Shown one piece after another: positions 8,901 to 16,322 of a stretch of DNA of 22,242 nucleotides (the stretch's first letter is position 1; each line of letters begins with the position of its first letter). Both the position numbers and the translations under genes were made by a program. The notes beneath the pieces were generated by a model that saw only the letters and a list, made by a program, of their open reading frames with translations, made no database searches and had not been told where the DNA came from. Origin of the DNA: Bacteroidales bacterium. GTDB lineage: Bacteria > Bacteroidota > Bacteroidia > Bacteroidales > JAOZVK01. The DNA is taken from NCBI GenBank assembly GCA_029938185.1, contig JAOZVK010000028.1, positions 1 to 22,242 on the forward strand. The letters run 5' to 3'.

Positions 8901-9795
8901 AAAATTAAAAAGTGCGGAACGAGAAATATTAAATCAAAGCGAAGAATTATTAGTTCAAAAACATGAATTAACAATTAGAAAAAATAAAATCGAAATTCAA
9001 AATGAAAATATTAGAGCAAGTATAAAATATGCACAAACTATACAAAAAGCAATATTACCTATTCAAAATACAATGAATCAATATTTAGAAACAGAAATAA
9101 TATTCAAACCCAAAGATATAGTATCAGGTGATTTTTATTGGTTTTCGATTGTTAATGAAAATAACAAAAAATCAGCATTTATTGCTGTTGTTGATTGTAC
9201 TGGGCATGGAGTACCAGGTGCTTTTATGTCGATGATTGGTAGTAGATTGTTAAATGAAATTGTAAATGAAAAACGAATTTTAGAACCCGCAAGTATTCTT
9301 GAAAACTTAAATATAGGAGTATCTAATACATTAAAACAAGAACAAACTGATAATAATGATGGCATGGATGTTTGTATATGTAAAATTGAAAATATCGAAT
9401 CAAATAAAAATAGAGTAACATTCAGTGGAGCAAGACGACCACTATATTATTACAAACAAGGAGATGACTCAATAAGTATTATCAAAGGAGATAAAAAATC
9501 AATCGGAGGAATAAGAGCAAGAAGAAGCAATGTACAACATACAAATAATGAACTTATACTAAGTAATGGAGATACACTATATTTAAGTTCAGATGGAATA
9601 ATTGATCAAAATACAACTGATAGAAAACGATTTGGCTCTGTTCGGTTTCTTAATGTTTTAAATAATAATGTAGATAAATCAATACCATTGCAAAAACATA
9701 ATATGTTAGAATCTTTATATGAATTTCAAAATAATGAATTACAAAGAGATGATATAACTCTTGTAATAATAAAATTGGTCGATAAGTTATTTTAA
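5926..9795 (+). CDS. Periplasmic double-propeller sensor with PAS and SpoIIE/PP2C phosphatase output
   Basis: A 1289-residue inner-membrane signalling protein. The GTG start gives a good signal peptide (residues 1-19, ending VLSQQ). About 14 propeller repeats of the Reg_prop type follow (roughly 22-690; for example EDQNGILWIGTWGGGLNKFN), enough for two seven-bladed propellers. Then come a Y_Y_Y domain (about 718-795), a membrane helix (about 797-822), a coiled coil, a PAS domain (about 880-990), a second coiled coil and a SpoIIE/PP2C domain (about 1059-1287). The metal-binding acidic residues are present: D1069 in GDFYW, D1090 in DCTGHG, D1223 in SDG, and D1275-D1276. Propeller plus Y_Y_Y architecture normally feeds a histidine kinase; here no kinase or DNA-binding domain is present, so the output is Ser/Thr dephosphorylation. 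It is the first gene of the SiaB cassette. The ligand is unknown. Confidence 0.92.
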   Translation: MKKLYLVISLLMYVSTVLSQQMAFRFTNLTIDHGLSQSSIYSITQDKKGFIWFGTQDGLNRYDGYKFTVYNNDPNDDNTISNKYIHSICEDQNGILWIGTWGGGLNKFNTSTKKITRYKNNNSDNSLSNDFVRTIYEDKNYNLWIGTADGTLHLMNKENSTFTRFKTPDINNGENEITSIFEDKNNVLWVANKSGLHVFDRKTKKITISYNYDANDDKTISSNKLNTIYEDSFGTLWFGTDNGLNKFNKKTKTFTRFQNDINDPKSIMHNNVSVIFEDKNQNLWIGMLGGGLAKYQEKTNTFIKFIHEPSNLNSLMSNQVQSAFVDKFGILWVGIYSKGITKLNFNPKKFTLFRETSNNNSLNNNSIFSIYEDNNDNIWIGTYGGGVNIYNTESKKFTYLKNILGNSNSLSNNFIRDIFKDSKGNFWFSTWGGGLDLYNPKTKKFKHFVHKPNKNSISSNKIYKVIEDRFGTIWIATYNGGLCKYEPNTNKFSYIKHNVNDSTSLSHNDVFSIFEDFDGTLWICTRNGLNHYNQLSKKITQYKTDGTKNTPSTLEIYSINKTSHNVYWLGTGNGLNRFDSKTKKFAYFTQKDGLPNNVIYDLLIDNGGNLWLSTNNGLSRFNPKTYEVKNFNKKDGLQSNEFNLNACFRNKYGKLYFGGINGFNVFSPIEIKDNQYEPTVVITDFKIFNKSIPVGKMINDRIILEKNISETKKIILSHNDYVFSFDFAALHYVSPENNKFKYKLEGFEKEWNYTPADRRFVTYTNLNPRTYVFRVKATNNDGIWSKDEARITIIVEPPFWKTWWFRISAIIFAISVILMLVKLRMKRIKIQNEILEKLVKVRTAEVVKQRNDISLKNTKLKKQKEEILSQSELLSYTNKELEKLSIVASETDNAVLIMNSQGTIEWVNEGYKRLYGYNLDETKARGESIIDISSNIKIKEAINYCIINKKSHIYQAQSVTKSGNKIWVQTTLTPIINNNKIVKLIAIDSNITKLKSAEREILNQSEELLVQKHELTIRKNKIEIQNENIRASIKYAQTIQKAILPIQNTMNQYLETEIIFKPKDIVSGDFYWFSIVNENNKKSAFIAVVDCTGHGVPGAFMSMIGSRLLNEIVNEKRILEPASILENLNIGVSNTLKQEQTDNNDGMDVCICKIENIESNKNRVTFSGARRPLYYYKQGDDSISIIKGDKKSIGGIRARRSNVQHTNNELILSNGDTLYLSSDGIIDQNTTDRKRFGSVRFLNVLNNNVDKSIPLQKHNMLESLYEFQNNELQRDDITLVIIKLVDKLF

Positions 9796-10043
9796 AAAAT
9801 AAAATTAATTTTTATACTTTATATTACATATCTTATTGAATAATTTATTAAATTGGCATAATATATATAAGTGTTTTTACGTTTTTTTTTATAAAGTTTA
9901 TATACTGAAATATAATTAATTACACGTATTATGCATAATTAGCATTAAATATGTCGTAGAACTTATACAATTATTTTATATAAAATTATTAAATTTAGGC
10001 ATTTTTATTGTACATGTAATATCAAGTTTTTTAGACAACTATT
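9796..10043. other. AT-rich spacer between phosphatase and kinase genes
   Basis: No open frame, repeat copy or strong hairpin is visible in these 248 bases, only weak AT-only pairing right after the upstream stop codon. A separate promoter for the kinase gene is possible but I cannot point to a convincing -7 box. Confidence 0.4.
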
Positions 10044-10628
10044 ATGAATAAAAATACAAATTTGGATTTACTAAAGTTGCATAATGCATTTTCTAGTAAT
10101 AGTGTTATTGCATACAAAGGACCTTTTGATGCTTATATAATAAAGATATTAAGTGAAAAACTGAAATCTTTAACTATTGATATACCAAGTATTACAAAAA
10201 GATCTTTCACAATTTTTATAGAGCTTACACAAAATGTCTCATACTATTCTGCCGAAAAAATTAAAATTGGTAAAGGTAGAGAATCAGGAATTGGTTCTCT
10301 GGTTATTGGAGAGAGCGATAGTCATATTTATTTCATAATTGGAAATAAAGTGAAACAAATAGAAGCCGATATTTTAGATAAAAAGTGTAAAATAATAAAC
10401 TCACTTGATAGAGATAATCTAAGAGAATACAAAAGGAATCAACGAAATTTAATTCGAGGCACAAATGGAGGAGCTCATATTGGTTTGATTATGATATCGT
10501 TATTGACTTCCAAGCCTATAGATTACAATATGATTAAAGAAAATGAAGATGACGCTTTCTTTTCAATTGCTGTGTCTTTTAATAAATTAAAGGAGGATAA
10601 ATTTGGATATACAAAAACATATGTATAA
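10044..10628 (+). CDS. SiaB-family protein kinase (GHKL/HATPase-like, DUF6272)
   Basis: A 194-residue soluble protein resembling the SiaB family, which phosphorylates a SiaC/STAS-like partner on Ser/Thr in partner-switching systems and is opposed by a PP2C phosphatase (as in the Pseudomonas SiaABCD system). FIELTQNVSYYS (about 58-69) carries the E60...N64 pair expected in the ATP-binding N box, and NGGAHIGL (141-148) matches the glycine-rich lid of GHKL ATPases. The length is that of the family. It sits between SpoIIE phosphatase genes, which supports the kinase/phosphatase pairing. No SiaC-like substrate gene is adjacent. Assignment rests on motif order and context, not on a search; a non-catalytic anti-sigma-type ATPase is the main alternative. 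A dispersed repeat starts two bases after the stop. Confidence 0.75.
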   Translation: MNKNTNLDLLKLHNAFSSNSVIAYKGPFDAYIIKILSEKLKSLTIDIPSITKRSFTIFIELTQNVSYYSAEKIKIGKGRESGIGSLVIGESDSHIYFIIGNKVKQIEADILDKKCKIINSLDRDNLREYKRNQRNLIRGTNGGAHIGLIMISLLTSKPIDYNMIKENEDDAFFSIAVSFNKLKEDKFGYTKTYV

Positions 10629-10629
10629 T

Positions 10630-10670
10630 TAAGGTTTTCCACCTGTTTAATGTTGCTTAGGCATTCTATT
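10630..10670 (-). repeat. Short copy of the dispersed repeat after the kinase gene (copy e)
   Basis: The plus strand reads AAGGTTTTCCACCTGTTTAA, then TGTTGCTTAGGCATTCTATT. The hairpin end lies two bases after the kinase stop codon. It is placed head to tail with the next copy, eight bases away. Confidence 0.6.
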
Positions 10671-10678
10671 AATATTCT

Positions 10679-10785
10679 AAGGTCTTCGACCTATTTAATA
10701 TTGCTTACGCAAGATATATAATAAACGGTATTTCAAAAAGTAAGCTCTATACTAAATAGGTGAAAACTTTTGTATGGGTGCTTAT
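10679..10785 (-). repeat. Full-length copy of the dispersed repeat (copy f)
   Basis: The hairpin end AAGGTCTTCGACCTATTTAA (10679-10698) and TTGCTTACGCA (to 10711) are followed, at the spacing seen in other full copies, by GGTGAAAACTTTTGTA (10759-10774), the complement of the distal ACAAAAGTTTT block. It lies in the spacer ahead of the second phosphatase gene. Confidence 0.6.
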
Positions 10786-10851
10786 ATTAATTTTATATAT
10801 TTAAAAAAATGTAAAAAGATATTATAAGAATGAATTTCACTTTGGAATATA

Positions 10852-12798
10852 ATGAGTAAAATAAAAAAAATTATCCAAAATATAATTACTTCTGGAATAA
10901 CAGGAGAGTATAATTCTGAAGCTGTTAGAAAAGCAATAATTATAAATTTATTTAGTTTTGTAGGTGTTTCTTTTATGCTAATATTTGGTTTTAAAGAGAT
11001 AGAAGCAGATAAAATATTGCTTGCTACAGTATTATTTATGTTAGCTGCTTTGATGATAACGTCTGTGTTGTATTTAAGATTAACGAAAGATTATGTAATT
11101 TCTGGAAATATAGCACTTTACATTTTGTTTATTCTTATGATTTTTCTTATTGCCAGTGGTACGGGAATGGATAAAATTCTTTGGTGCTACACTTTTCCTT
11201 TGGCATCATACTTTGTATTAGGAAAAAAACAAGGTGGATTGTCTAATTTAGTGTTCATAATAATTGCAATTTTTTTATTATACTTTCCTCTAGAGTTTAT
11301 GTCAATTTATCCCAATGATGTAAAAGTAAGATTTATTGCGTCATATATAGCTGTTACATTATTAGCTCATGTATTCGAGATGGTTAGAGAAAAAACATTT
11401 GAAGCTTTTATTGAAGCAGATAGAAACAAAACATACTACTTAACCCAAACATTGCAACAAAAAGAAGAAATACTGGCACAAAGCGAACAACTTGAATTTT
11501 CGAATAAAGAACTCGAAAAATTGTCAATAGTTGCAAGTAAAACAAATAATGCCGTTATAATAATGGATAAAAATGGACGTTTTGAATGGGTTAATGATGG
11601 CTTTGTTAGGTTGTATGGTTTTTCAATCAATCAACTTATTAAAGAAAATAGAAATAATATAATTGACTCAAATTCAAGTCCAAAAGTTAAATCTATTCTT
11701 TACGAATGCATCGAAAACAAACAATCGTGTAGTTATGAGTCACAAACAATAACCAACACAGGCAAAAAAGTATGGATACAAACAACAGTAACACCAATAT
11801 TTGGTAATAATAATGAGATAATTAAACTGGTAGCTATTGATACAAATATTGGTAAATTAAAACAAGCCCAAGAAGAAATACAACAGCAACACGAAGAAAT
11901 AACAGCTCAAAAAGATGCACTCGAACAACAACACCAAGAAATACTAGTTCAAAAAGTAACATTAGAGTTACAAAACGGACAAATATTAAAACAAAAAAAC
12001 ATTCTTGAAAGACATCATTCTAATATAAATAGTAGCTTGTTATATGCTCAAACCATTCAACAGGCAATTCTACCACAAAATTTATACATAAAAGAACTTT
12101 TTAATTTCTTTTTGATTTATAAAGCAAAAGATATAGTATCTGGCGATTTTTATTGGATGACGGTTTTACCCAAAAAAGATGAATATACTGAAAAAACTTT
12201 TATAGCTGTTGTCGATTGTACTGGACATGGAGTACCAGGAGCTTTTATGTCGATGATTGGTAATAGTTTATTAAATCAAATAGTAAATGAAAAGAAAACT
12301 GTTAAGCCCAATAAAATTTTAAAAACAATGGATATTGGTATTAACTATGCTTTAAACCAAGATAGCACTGATAACAGTGATGGAATGGATATATGTTTTT
12401 GTGTTTTAGAGAAGGTTGATAATGAAAAAACAAGAGTGATTTTTGCTGGAGCCAAACGTCCTCTTTTCTACAATATAAAAGGTACTGATAAAATTTCAAT
12501 TATAAAAGGTGATAGAAAAAGTATTGGAGGTTATAAAGGAAGACAACCAATTGATTTTACAAATCATGAAATAATACTAAACAAAGGAGACCGTTTATAT
12601 TTAACAACAGATGGATATATAGATCAAAATAATCCTGAAAGAAAAAGATTTGGAACTAGGCGTTTTGTTAAACTTTTGGAAAGTATATTGGCAGAGCCTT
12701 TAGATATTCAGAAAGCTATACTTACGAATGAACTTAAAAAATATCAAGATAATTCTGACCAAAGAGATGACATCACAGTTTTTGCATTTGAAATATAA
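10852..12798 (+). CDS. Multi-pass membrane sensor with PAS and SpoIIE/PP2C phosphatase output
   Basis: A 648-residue inner-membrane phosphatase. The N-terminal third (about 27-177) has five or six hydrophobic helices, forming an integral-membrane sensor that I cannot assign to a named family. A PAS domain follows (about 215-330), then a Gln/Glu-rich coiled coil with regular heptads (about 335-400) and a SpoIIE/PP2C domain (about 410-647). Metal ligands are intact: D432 in GDFYW, D455 in DCTGHG, D639-D640 near the C-terminus. The PAS and phosphatase parts are very close to those of the genes at 5926 and 12842, so these are paralogues with different inputs. It probably dephosphorylates the partner protein phosphorylated by the SiaB-like kinase upstream (inference). 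Its stop codon overlaps a hairpin from the dispersed repeat. Confidence 0.92.
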   Translation: MSKIKKIIQNIITSGITGEYNSEAVRKAIIINLFSFVGVSFMLIFGFKEIEADKILLATVLFMLAALMITSVLYLRLTKDYVISGNIALYILFILMIFLIASGTGMDKILWCYTFPLASYFVLGKKQGGLSNLVFIIIAIFLLYFPLEFMSIYPNDVKVRFIASYIAVTLLAHVFEMVREKTFEAFIEADRNKTYYLTQTLQQKEEILAQSEQLEFSNKELEKLSIVASKTNNAVIIMDKNGRFEWVNDGFVRLYGFSINQLIKENRNNIIDSNSSPKVKSILYECIENKQSCSYESQTITNTGKKVWIQTTVTPIFGNNNEIIKLVAIDTNIGKLKQAQEEIQQQHEEITAQKDALEQQHQEILVQKVTLELQNGQILKQKNILERHHSNINSSLLYAQTIQQAILPQNLYIKELFNFFLIYKAKDIVSGDFYWMTVLPKKDEYTEKTFIAVVDCTGHGVPGAFMSMIGNSLLNQIVNEKKTVKPNKILKTMDIGINYALNQDSTDNSDGMDICFCVLEKVDNEKTRVIFAGAKRPLFYNIKGTDKISIIKGDRKSIGGYKGRQPIDFTNHEIILNKGDRLYLTTDGYIDQNNPERKRFGTRRFVKLLESILAEPLDIQKAILTNELKKYQDNSDQRDDITVFAFEI

Positions 12799-12811
12799 GG
12801 TCTTCGACCTT
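12797..12811 (-). repeat. Minimal hairpin copy of the dispersed repeat (copy g)
   Basis: AAGGTCTTCGACCTT is a perfect 6-bp stem with a TTC loop, overlapping the TAA stop codon of the upstream phosphatase gene. Only the hairpin end of the repeat is present. It separates two co-directional phosphatase genes by 43 bases. Confidence 0.6.
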
Positions 12812-12841
12812 AAAATCTTACAATCAAAAAAAGTACTTTTA

Positions 12842-15178
12842 ATGGAATATCCCAAATCTAATATAAAATCTATTAGTATATTAAAAAATACAGTATTGGA
12901 TATAAGTTTATTATATAAATTTATTTTTATTATTTATTTAATAGCCTTATCAAATAATATGTTTGCTCAACAAGGTAACATAGACAATCTTGAAAGCAAA
13001 ATAGTTGAAGCCCGCAAAAATAATGACTCAAAAACAGAATATAAGTATTTAGTAGAAATTGCAAATATATATGCTGAAAATAATAAACAAAAGGCAATTA
13101 AATATTTTGAAAAATCCCTATCCATTGCAAAAAAAATAAACAGTAGTCATAGAATTAAACAATCTCAATTTAGCCTTGGCTTGTTGTATAGTCTTAATAA
13201 AAACTATGATAAAGCAGAACTCGCCTTTTTTGAAGTATATAAAATAGCAAAAAAATTTAAGAATAATATTAGCTTGGCTAATGCACTTATAAACTATGGT
13301 ATTGCTCTCAAAAAAAATAAAAAATATAATTTATCTGCTGAAAAACTTAAAGAAGCACTTAATATAGTTTCGTTTAAGGAATATGATGATATGCTTATCG
13401 AAAAATGTTATGTTGAATTAATGAATCTATTTAAAGAGTCAGGAGATAAAAAGCAGTATATGAAATATCATGACTTGTATGAAACCAAAAGAATGACAAA
13501 AAAAACTGATGAGTTTGATGAAAAAATTAATATTGCTAAACATGATATAGAAGAAAAAGATAAGGAATTAAGTGAAATTGCTGATACTTTGAGTAATGTA
13601 AAGAAACTAACTGAAAAGCAAAGAATGCAAATTAAAATAACCAAAATTGAAAATGCCAAAAATAAATTAGAAATTAAAAATCAAAAACAAGTTTTAAAAC
13701 ATGAAAGACAGATTATTAAAATATTAGTCTTAGGAATTATCATAGTATTTATATTTGGATTAATAGCTTTTGTTCAATTTTTAGCAAAAAGAAGAACAAA
13801 TAAAATACTTGTTTTAAAAAACGTTGAAATTTCACAGCAAAAGGAAGAGATACAAACTCAAAGCGAAGAACTTTTGTTTGCAAATAATGAACTAAAAAAA
13901 CTATCAATAGCCATAAGTAAAACAAAAAATGCCATTTTTATTTTCTCTAAAACTGGTAAAATAGAATGGGTTAATTCTGGTTTTACTAGACTATATGGAT
14001 ACACATACACAGATTTGGTAAAAGAAAACAAAGAATTTGTACATGATTTTAGTAATAAAGATGATATTAGTTCAATAATAAATAAATGTATAACACACAA
14101 ACAAGCAACAGCATATCAAAATGAAGCAATAAAAAAAGACAAAAGTAAAGTATGGCTGCAAACCACAATAACTCCAATACTTGACGATTTTGATAATATA
14201 TCAAAATTTATAATTGTAGAATCGGATATAAGCAAACTTAAAAAAGCTGAAATTGAAATACTAGAACAAAACTCTATTATTGAAGCCAAAAATAAAATAT
14301 TAAAATTAAAAAATCATGAAATAATTGAGCAAAACAGACTTGTAGAAAATCAAAATATTGAAATTATTGAGCAAAGAGATTTATTGAAAATAAGTAACGA
14401 TGGTTTAAAAAGTAGTATCAAATATGCAAAAACAATACAAAATGCTATTTTGCCAATTGACTCACACGTAAAAAAATATTTAGAATACTTTATTATTTAT
14501 GATGCAAAGGATATTGTTTCGGGGGATTTTTATTGGATGTCTGTAATTAAAAACAGTAAAGATGAAGTTGATAGAATATTTCTTGCAGTAATTGATTGTA
14601 CTGGACATGGAGTTCCAGGTGCATTTATGTCAATGATTGGAAATAGATTATTAAGCGAAATTGTTAATGAAGGTAAAATATACTCACCAAAAGAAATATT
14701 AACTCAGTTGAGTATAAATGTTATAGATGCTTTCAACCAAAATCATACATCAAACAATGACAGTATGGATGTTTGTATTTGTTCTATAGAAAAAATTAAT
14801 AAAACAGATACTAAATTAATATTTTCTGGAGCAAAACGCCCATTATTTTATAATATAAAAGGTGAAAAAGAAATAAAAATATTAAAAGGTGATAGAAAAA
14901 CTGTAGGTGGAATAAAACAAAGAACAACTGTTTTTTTTACAAATCAAGAAATTATATTAAACCAGGGAGATAGAGTTTTTCTGACATCAGATGGCATAAT
15001 AGACCAAAACAACCCCGAAAGAAAACGATTCGGTACAAAAAGATTTGTAAACTCAATACTCGTATCTAAAGATAAAAGTCTTGAAAATCAAAAAACTGAA
15101 ATACTAAAAATATTAAAAAATTATCAAAAAGATACTGACCAACGTGATGATATTACTGTTCTTGCTTGTTCGATTTAA
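12842..15178 (+). CDS. TPR sensor with PAS and SpoIIE/PP2C phosphatase output
   Basis: About 778 residues from the ATG at 12842. This start is preferred because it places a hydrophobic signal segment (about 24-40, ending MFAQQ) near the N-terminus and avoids a 71-base overlap with the upstream gene that the in-frame ATG at 12728 would need. Tetratricopeptide-like helices follow (about 79-190, for example KAIKYFEKSLSIAKK), then a long charged coiled coil, a membrane helix (about 291-313), PAS (about 349-460), another coiled coil and a SpoIIE/PP2C domain (about 549-777) with D562 in GDFYW and D585 in DCTGHG. The TPR part should lie in the periplasm and the phosphatase in the cytoplasm. It is the third paralogous phosphatase of the cassette. 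The 3' end overlaps the convergent endonuclease-like gene by 26 bases. Confidence 0.9.
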   Translation: MEYPKSNIKSISILKNTVLDISLLYKFIFIIYLIALSNNMFAQQGNIDNLESKIVEARKNNDSKTEYKYLVEIANIYAENNKQKAIKYFEKSLSIAKKINSSHRIKQSQFSLGLLYSLNKNYDKAELAFFEVYKIAKKFKNNISLANALINYGIALKKNKKYNLSAEKLKEALNIVSFKEYDDMLIEKCYVELMNLFKESGDKKQYMKYHDLYETKRMTKKTDEFDEKINIAKHDIEEKDKELSEIADTLSNVKKLTEKQRMQIKITKIENAKNKLEIKNQKQVLKHERQIIKILVLGIIIVFIFGLIAFVQFLAKRRTNKILVLKNVEISQQKEEIQTQSEELLFANNELKKLSIAISKTKNAIFIFSKTGKIEWVNSGFTRLYGYTYTDLVKENKEFVHDFSNKDDISSIINKCITHKQATAYQNEAIKKDKSKVWLQTTITPILDDFDNISKFIIVESDISKLKKAEIEILEQNSIIEAKNKILKLKNHEIIEQNRLVENQNIEIIEQRDLLKISNDGLKSSIKYAKTIQNAILPIDSHVKKYLEYFIIYDAKDIVSGDFYWMSVIKNSKDEVDRIFLAVIDCTGHGVPGAFMSMIGNRLLSEIVNEGKIYSPKEILTQLSINVIDAFNQNHTSNNDSMDVCICSIEKINKTDTKLIFSGAKRPLFYNIKGEKEIKILKGDRKTVGGIKQRTTVFFTNQEIILNQGDRVFLTSDGIIDQNNPERKRFGTKRFVNSILVSKDKSLENQKTEILKILKNYQKDTDQRDDITVLACSI

Positions 15179-16241
15179 ACAAATCAATATACACTGGAAG
15201 ATGGTCGCTATATCCATCATGAAACCTGAAACCTATATAAGTTCTAAATGGACGAAAACCAACATTATTTTCATCAACTTCTAACAAAAACTTTGCTTCA
15301 AAAACATGAGCATCATCTATAGTAGTATGAATTTTCATATTTTTATTTAGCAAACTGCCCGATATAATAATTTGGTCGAGTACGCCCCATTCTCCTGCAT
15401 GTTTATGAGTCCCTAATCCTTTGTTTTCCTGCATATAATAAGCTAAATTATATAATTCTTCATTTTTAATTTTATCGTATTTTATTTTTGCATTTAATGT
15501 TTCTATTAAACTTTTATTTGTAGGATAATCATTTAGGTCTCCCATAATAATAATTTTTGGATTGATGTCGCTTTTTAACAACGAATCAATATTTTTTCTT
15601 AACACTGATGCTACCAAAATTCTTCTATCTTCCGATTCTAATTGCCCTCCCCATCTTGATGGCCAGTGGTTTACAAAAATATGTAATGTGTCATTATAGA
15701 TAGTTTTACCCTTAACATAGAGTATATCCCTTGTTTTTTTTGATGGATCAGGAAAAACAATTGGTATTGCAACATATTTTATTGGTTTGAATTTATCTTT
15801 TAAGTATAATAAAGCAACATCAATTCCTCTTTTATCGGGCGATTCTTTATGTATTATTTTGTATTTTAGTTTTGCCAATGGAGAAAACCGTACTAATCCA
15901 TCTAAAACATAACGATTTTCAATTTCACATAAACCAACAATTTCAGGTGGTTCCCAACCGCCAATTGCTGTAATTACTTTAGCAATATTAGATAATTTTT
16001 TCCTATATTTTCTAAAACTCCAATACTTTGCACCATCTGGCAAAAATTCATCATCGCGTTTTAATGAATCATTATAAGTATCAAATAAGTTTTCGGCATT
16101 ATAAAACATAATTCTATAATCGCCTCTTTTTTTGCTTTCGCTTAATTCAGTATTTGCTAAGTTTGTTTTTACACCTTCTGATGTTTGGCATGAGTTAAAT
16201 ATAACAAACCCTATTATGATTAACAATGTTGTATTTTTCAT
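15153..16241 (-). CDS. Lipoprotein of the endonuclease/exonuclease/phosphatase family
   Basis: A 362-residue envelope lipoprotein with a type II signal peptide and lipobox FNSC (Cys18). The EEP fold is shown by FYNAENLFD (N48, E50), the metal ligand in LCEIENR (E107), NHWPSR (H192), GDLNDYP (D235, N237), VLDQ (D289) and the final SDHLPV (D346, H347). All active-site signatures are there, so it should be a metal-dependent phosphodiesterase or nuclease outside the cytoplasm. Which substrate it cuts (DNA, RNA or phosphate ester) cannot be told. It is last in a leftward run after a sensor kinase, regulator and aroE; if it belongs to the phosphate regulon, scavenging phosphate from nucleic acids would make sense, but that is inference. 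It overlaps the opposing phosphatase gene by 26 bases. Confidence 0.9.
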   Translation of the reverse strand: MKNTTLLIIIGFVIFNSCQTSEGVKTNLANTELSESKKRGDYRIMFYNAENLFDTYNDSLKRDDEFLPDGAKYWSFRKYRKKLSNIAKVITAIGGWEPPEIVGLCEIENRYVLDGLVRFSPLAKLKYKIIHKESPDKRGIDVALLYLKDKFKPIKYVAIPIVFPDPSKKTRDILYVKGKTIYNDTLHIFVNHWPSRWGGQLESEDRRILVASVLRKNIDSLLKSDINPKIIIMGDLNDYPTNKSLIETLNAKIKYDKIKNEELYNLAYYMQENKGLGTHKHAGEWGVLDQIIISGSLLNKNMKIHTTIDDAHVFEAKFLLEVDENNVGFRPFRTYIGFRFHDGYSDHLPVYIDLFKSNKQEQ

Positions 16242-16284
16242 TTGTATACAATTTAATTAAAGTATTATTTTTCAACAGTACTTA

Positions 16285-16322
16285 ATAGAATGCGTAAGCA
16301 ACTATAAATAGGTTGAAGACCT
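16285..16322 (+). repeat. Short copy of the dispersed repeat overlapping the end of aroE (copy h)
   Basis: It contains AATAGAATGCGTAAGCAACT, then ATAAATAGGTTGAAGACCT. The aroE stop codon (complement of 16302-16304) lies inside it, and the last six AroE residues (RSSTYL) are encoded by it. It fills the short spacer before the endonuclease-like gene. Confidence 0.65.

Noticed and set aside
5926..9795. Call as hybrid two-component histidine kinase on the basis of propeller and Y_Y_Y domains
   Set aside because: No HisKA, HATPase, receiver or AraC motif follows; the C-terminus is clearly PAS plus SpoIIE/PP2C.
10630..10785. Riboswitch or structured leader ahead of the second phosphatase gene
   Set aside because: The pairing and conserved blocks are explained by two copies of the dispersed repeat found at many unrelated places.
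12728..12841. N-terminal extension of the TPR phosphatase beginning at the ATG at 12728
   Set aside because: It would overlap the upstream gene by 71 bases, bury the signal segment behind 38 extra residues, and read through a dispersed-repeat hairpin. The ATG at 12842 is more sensible.
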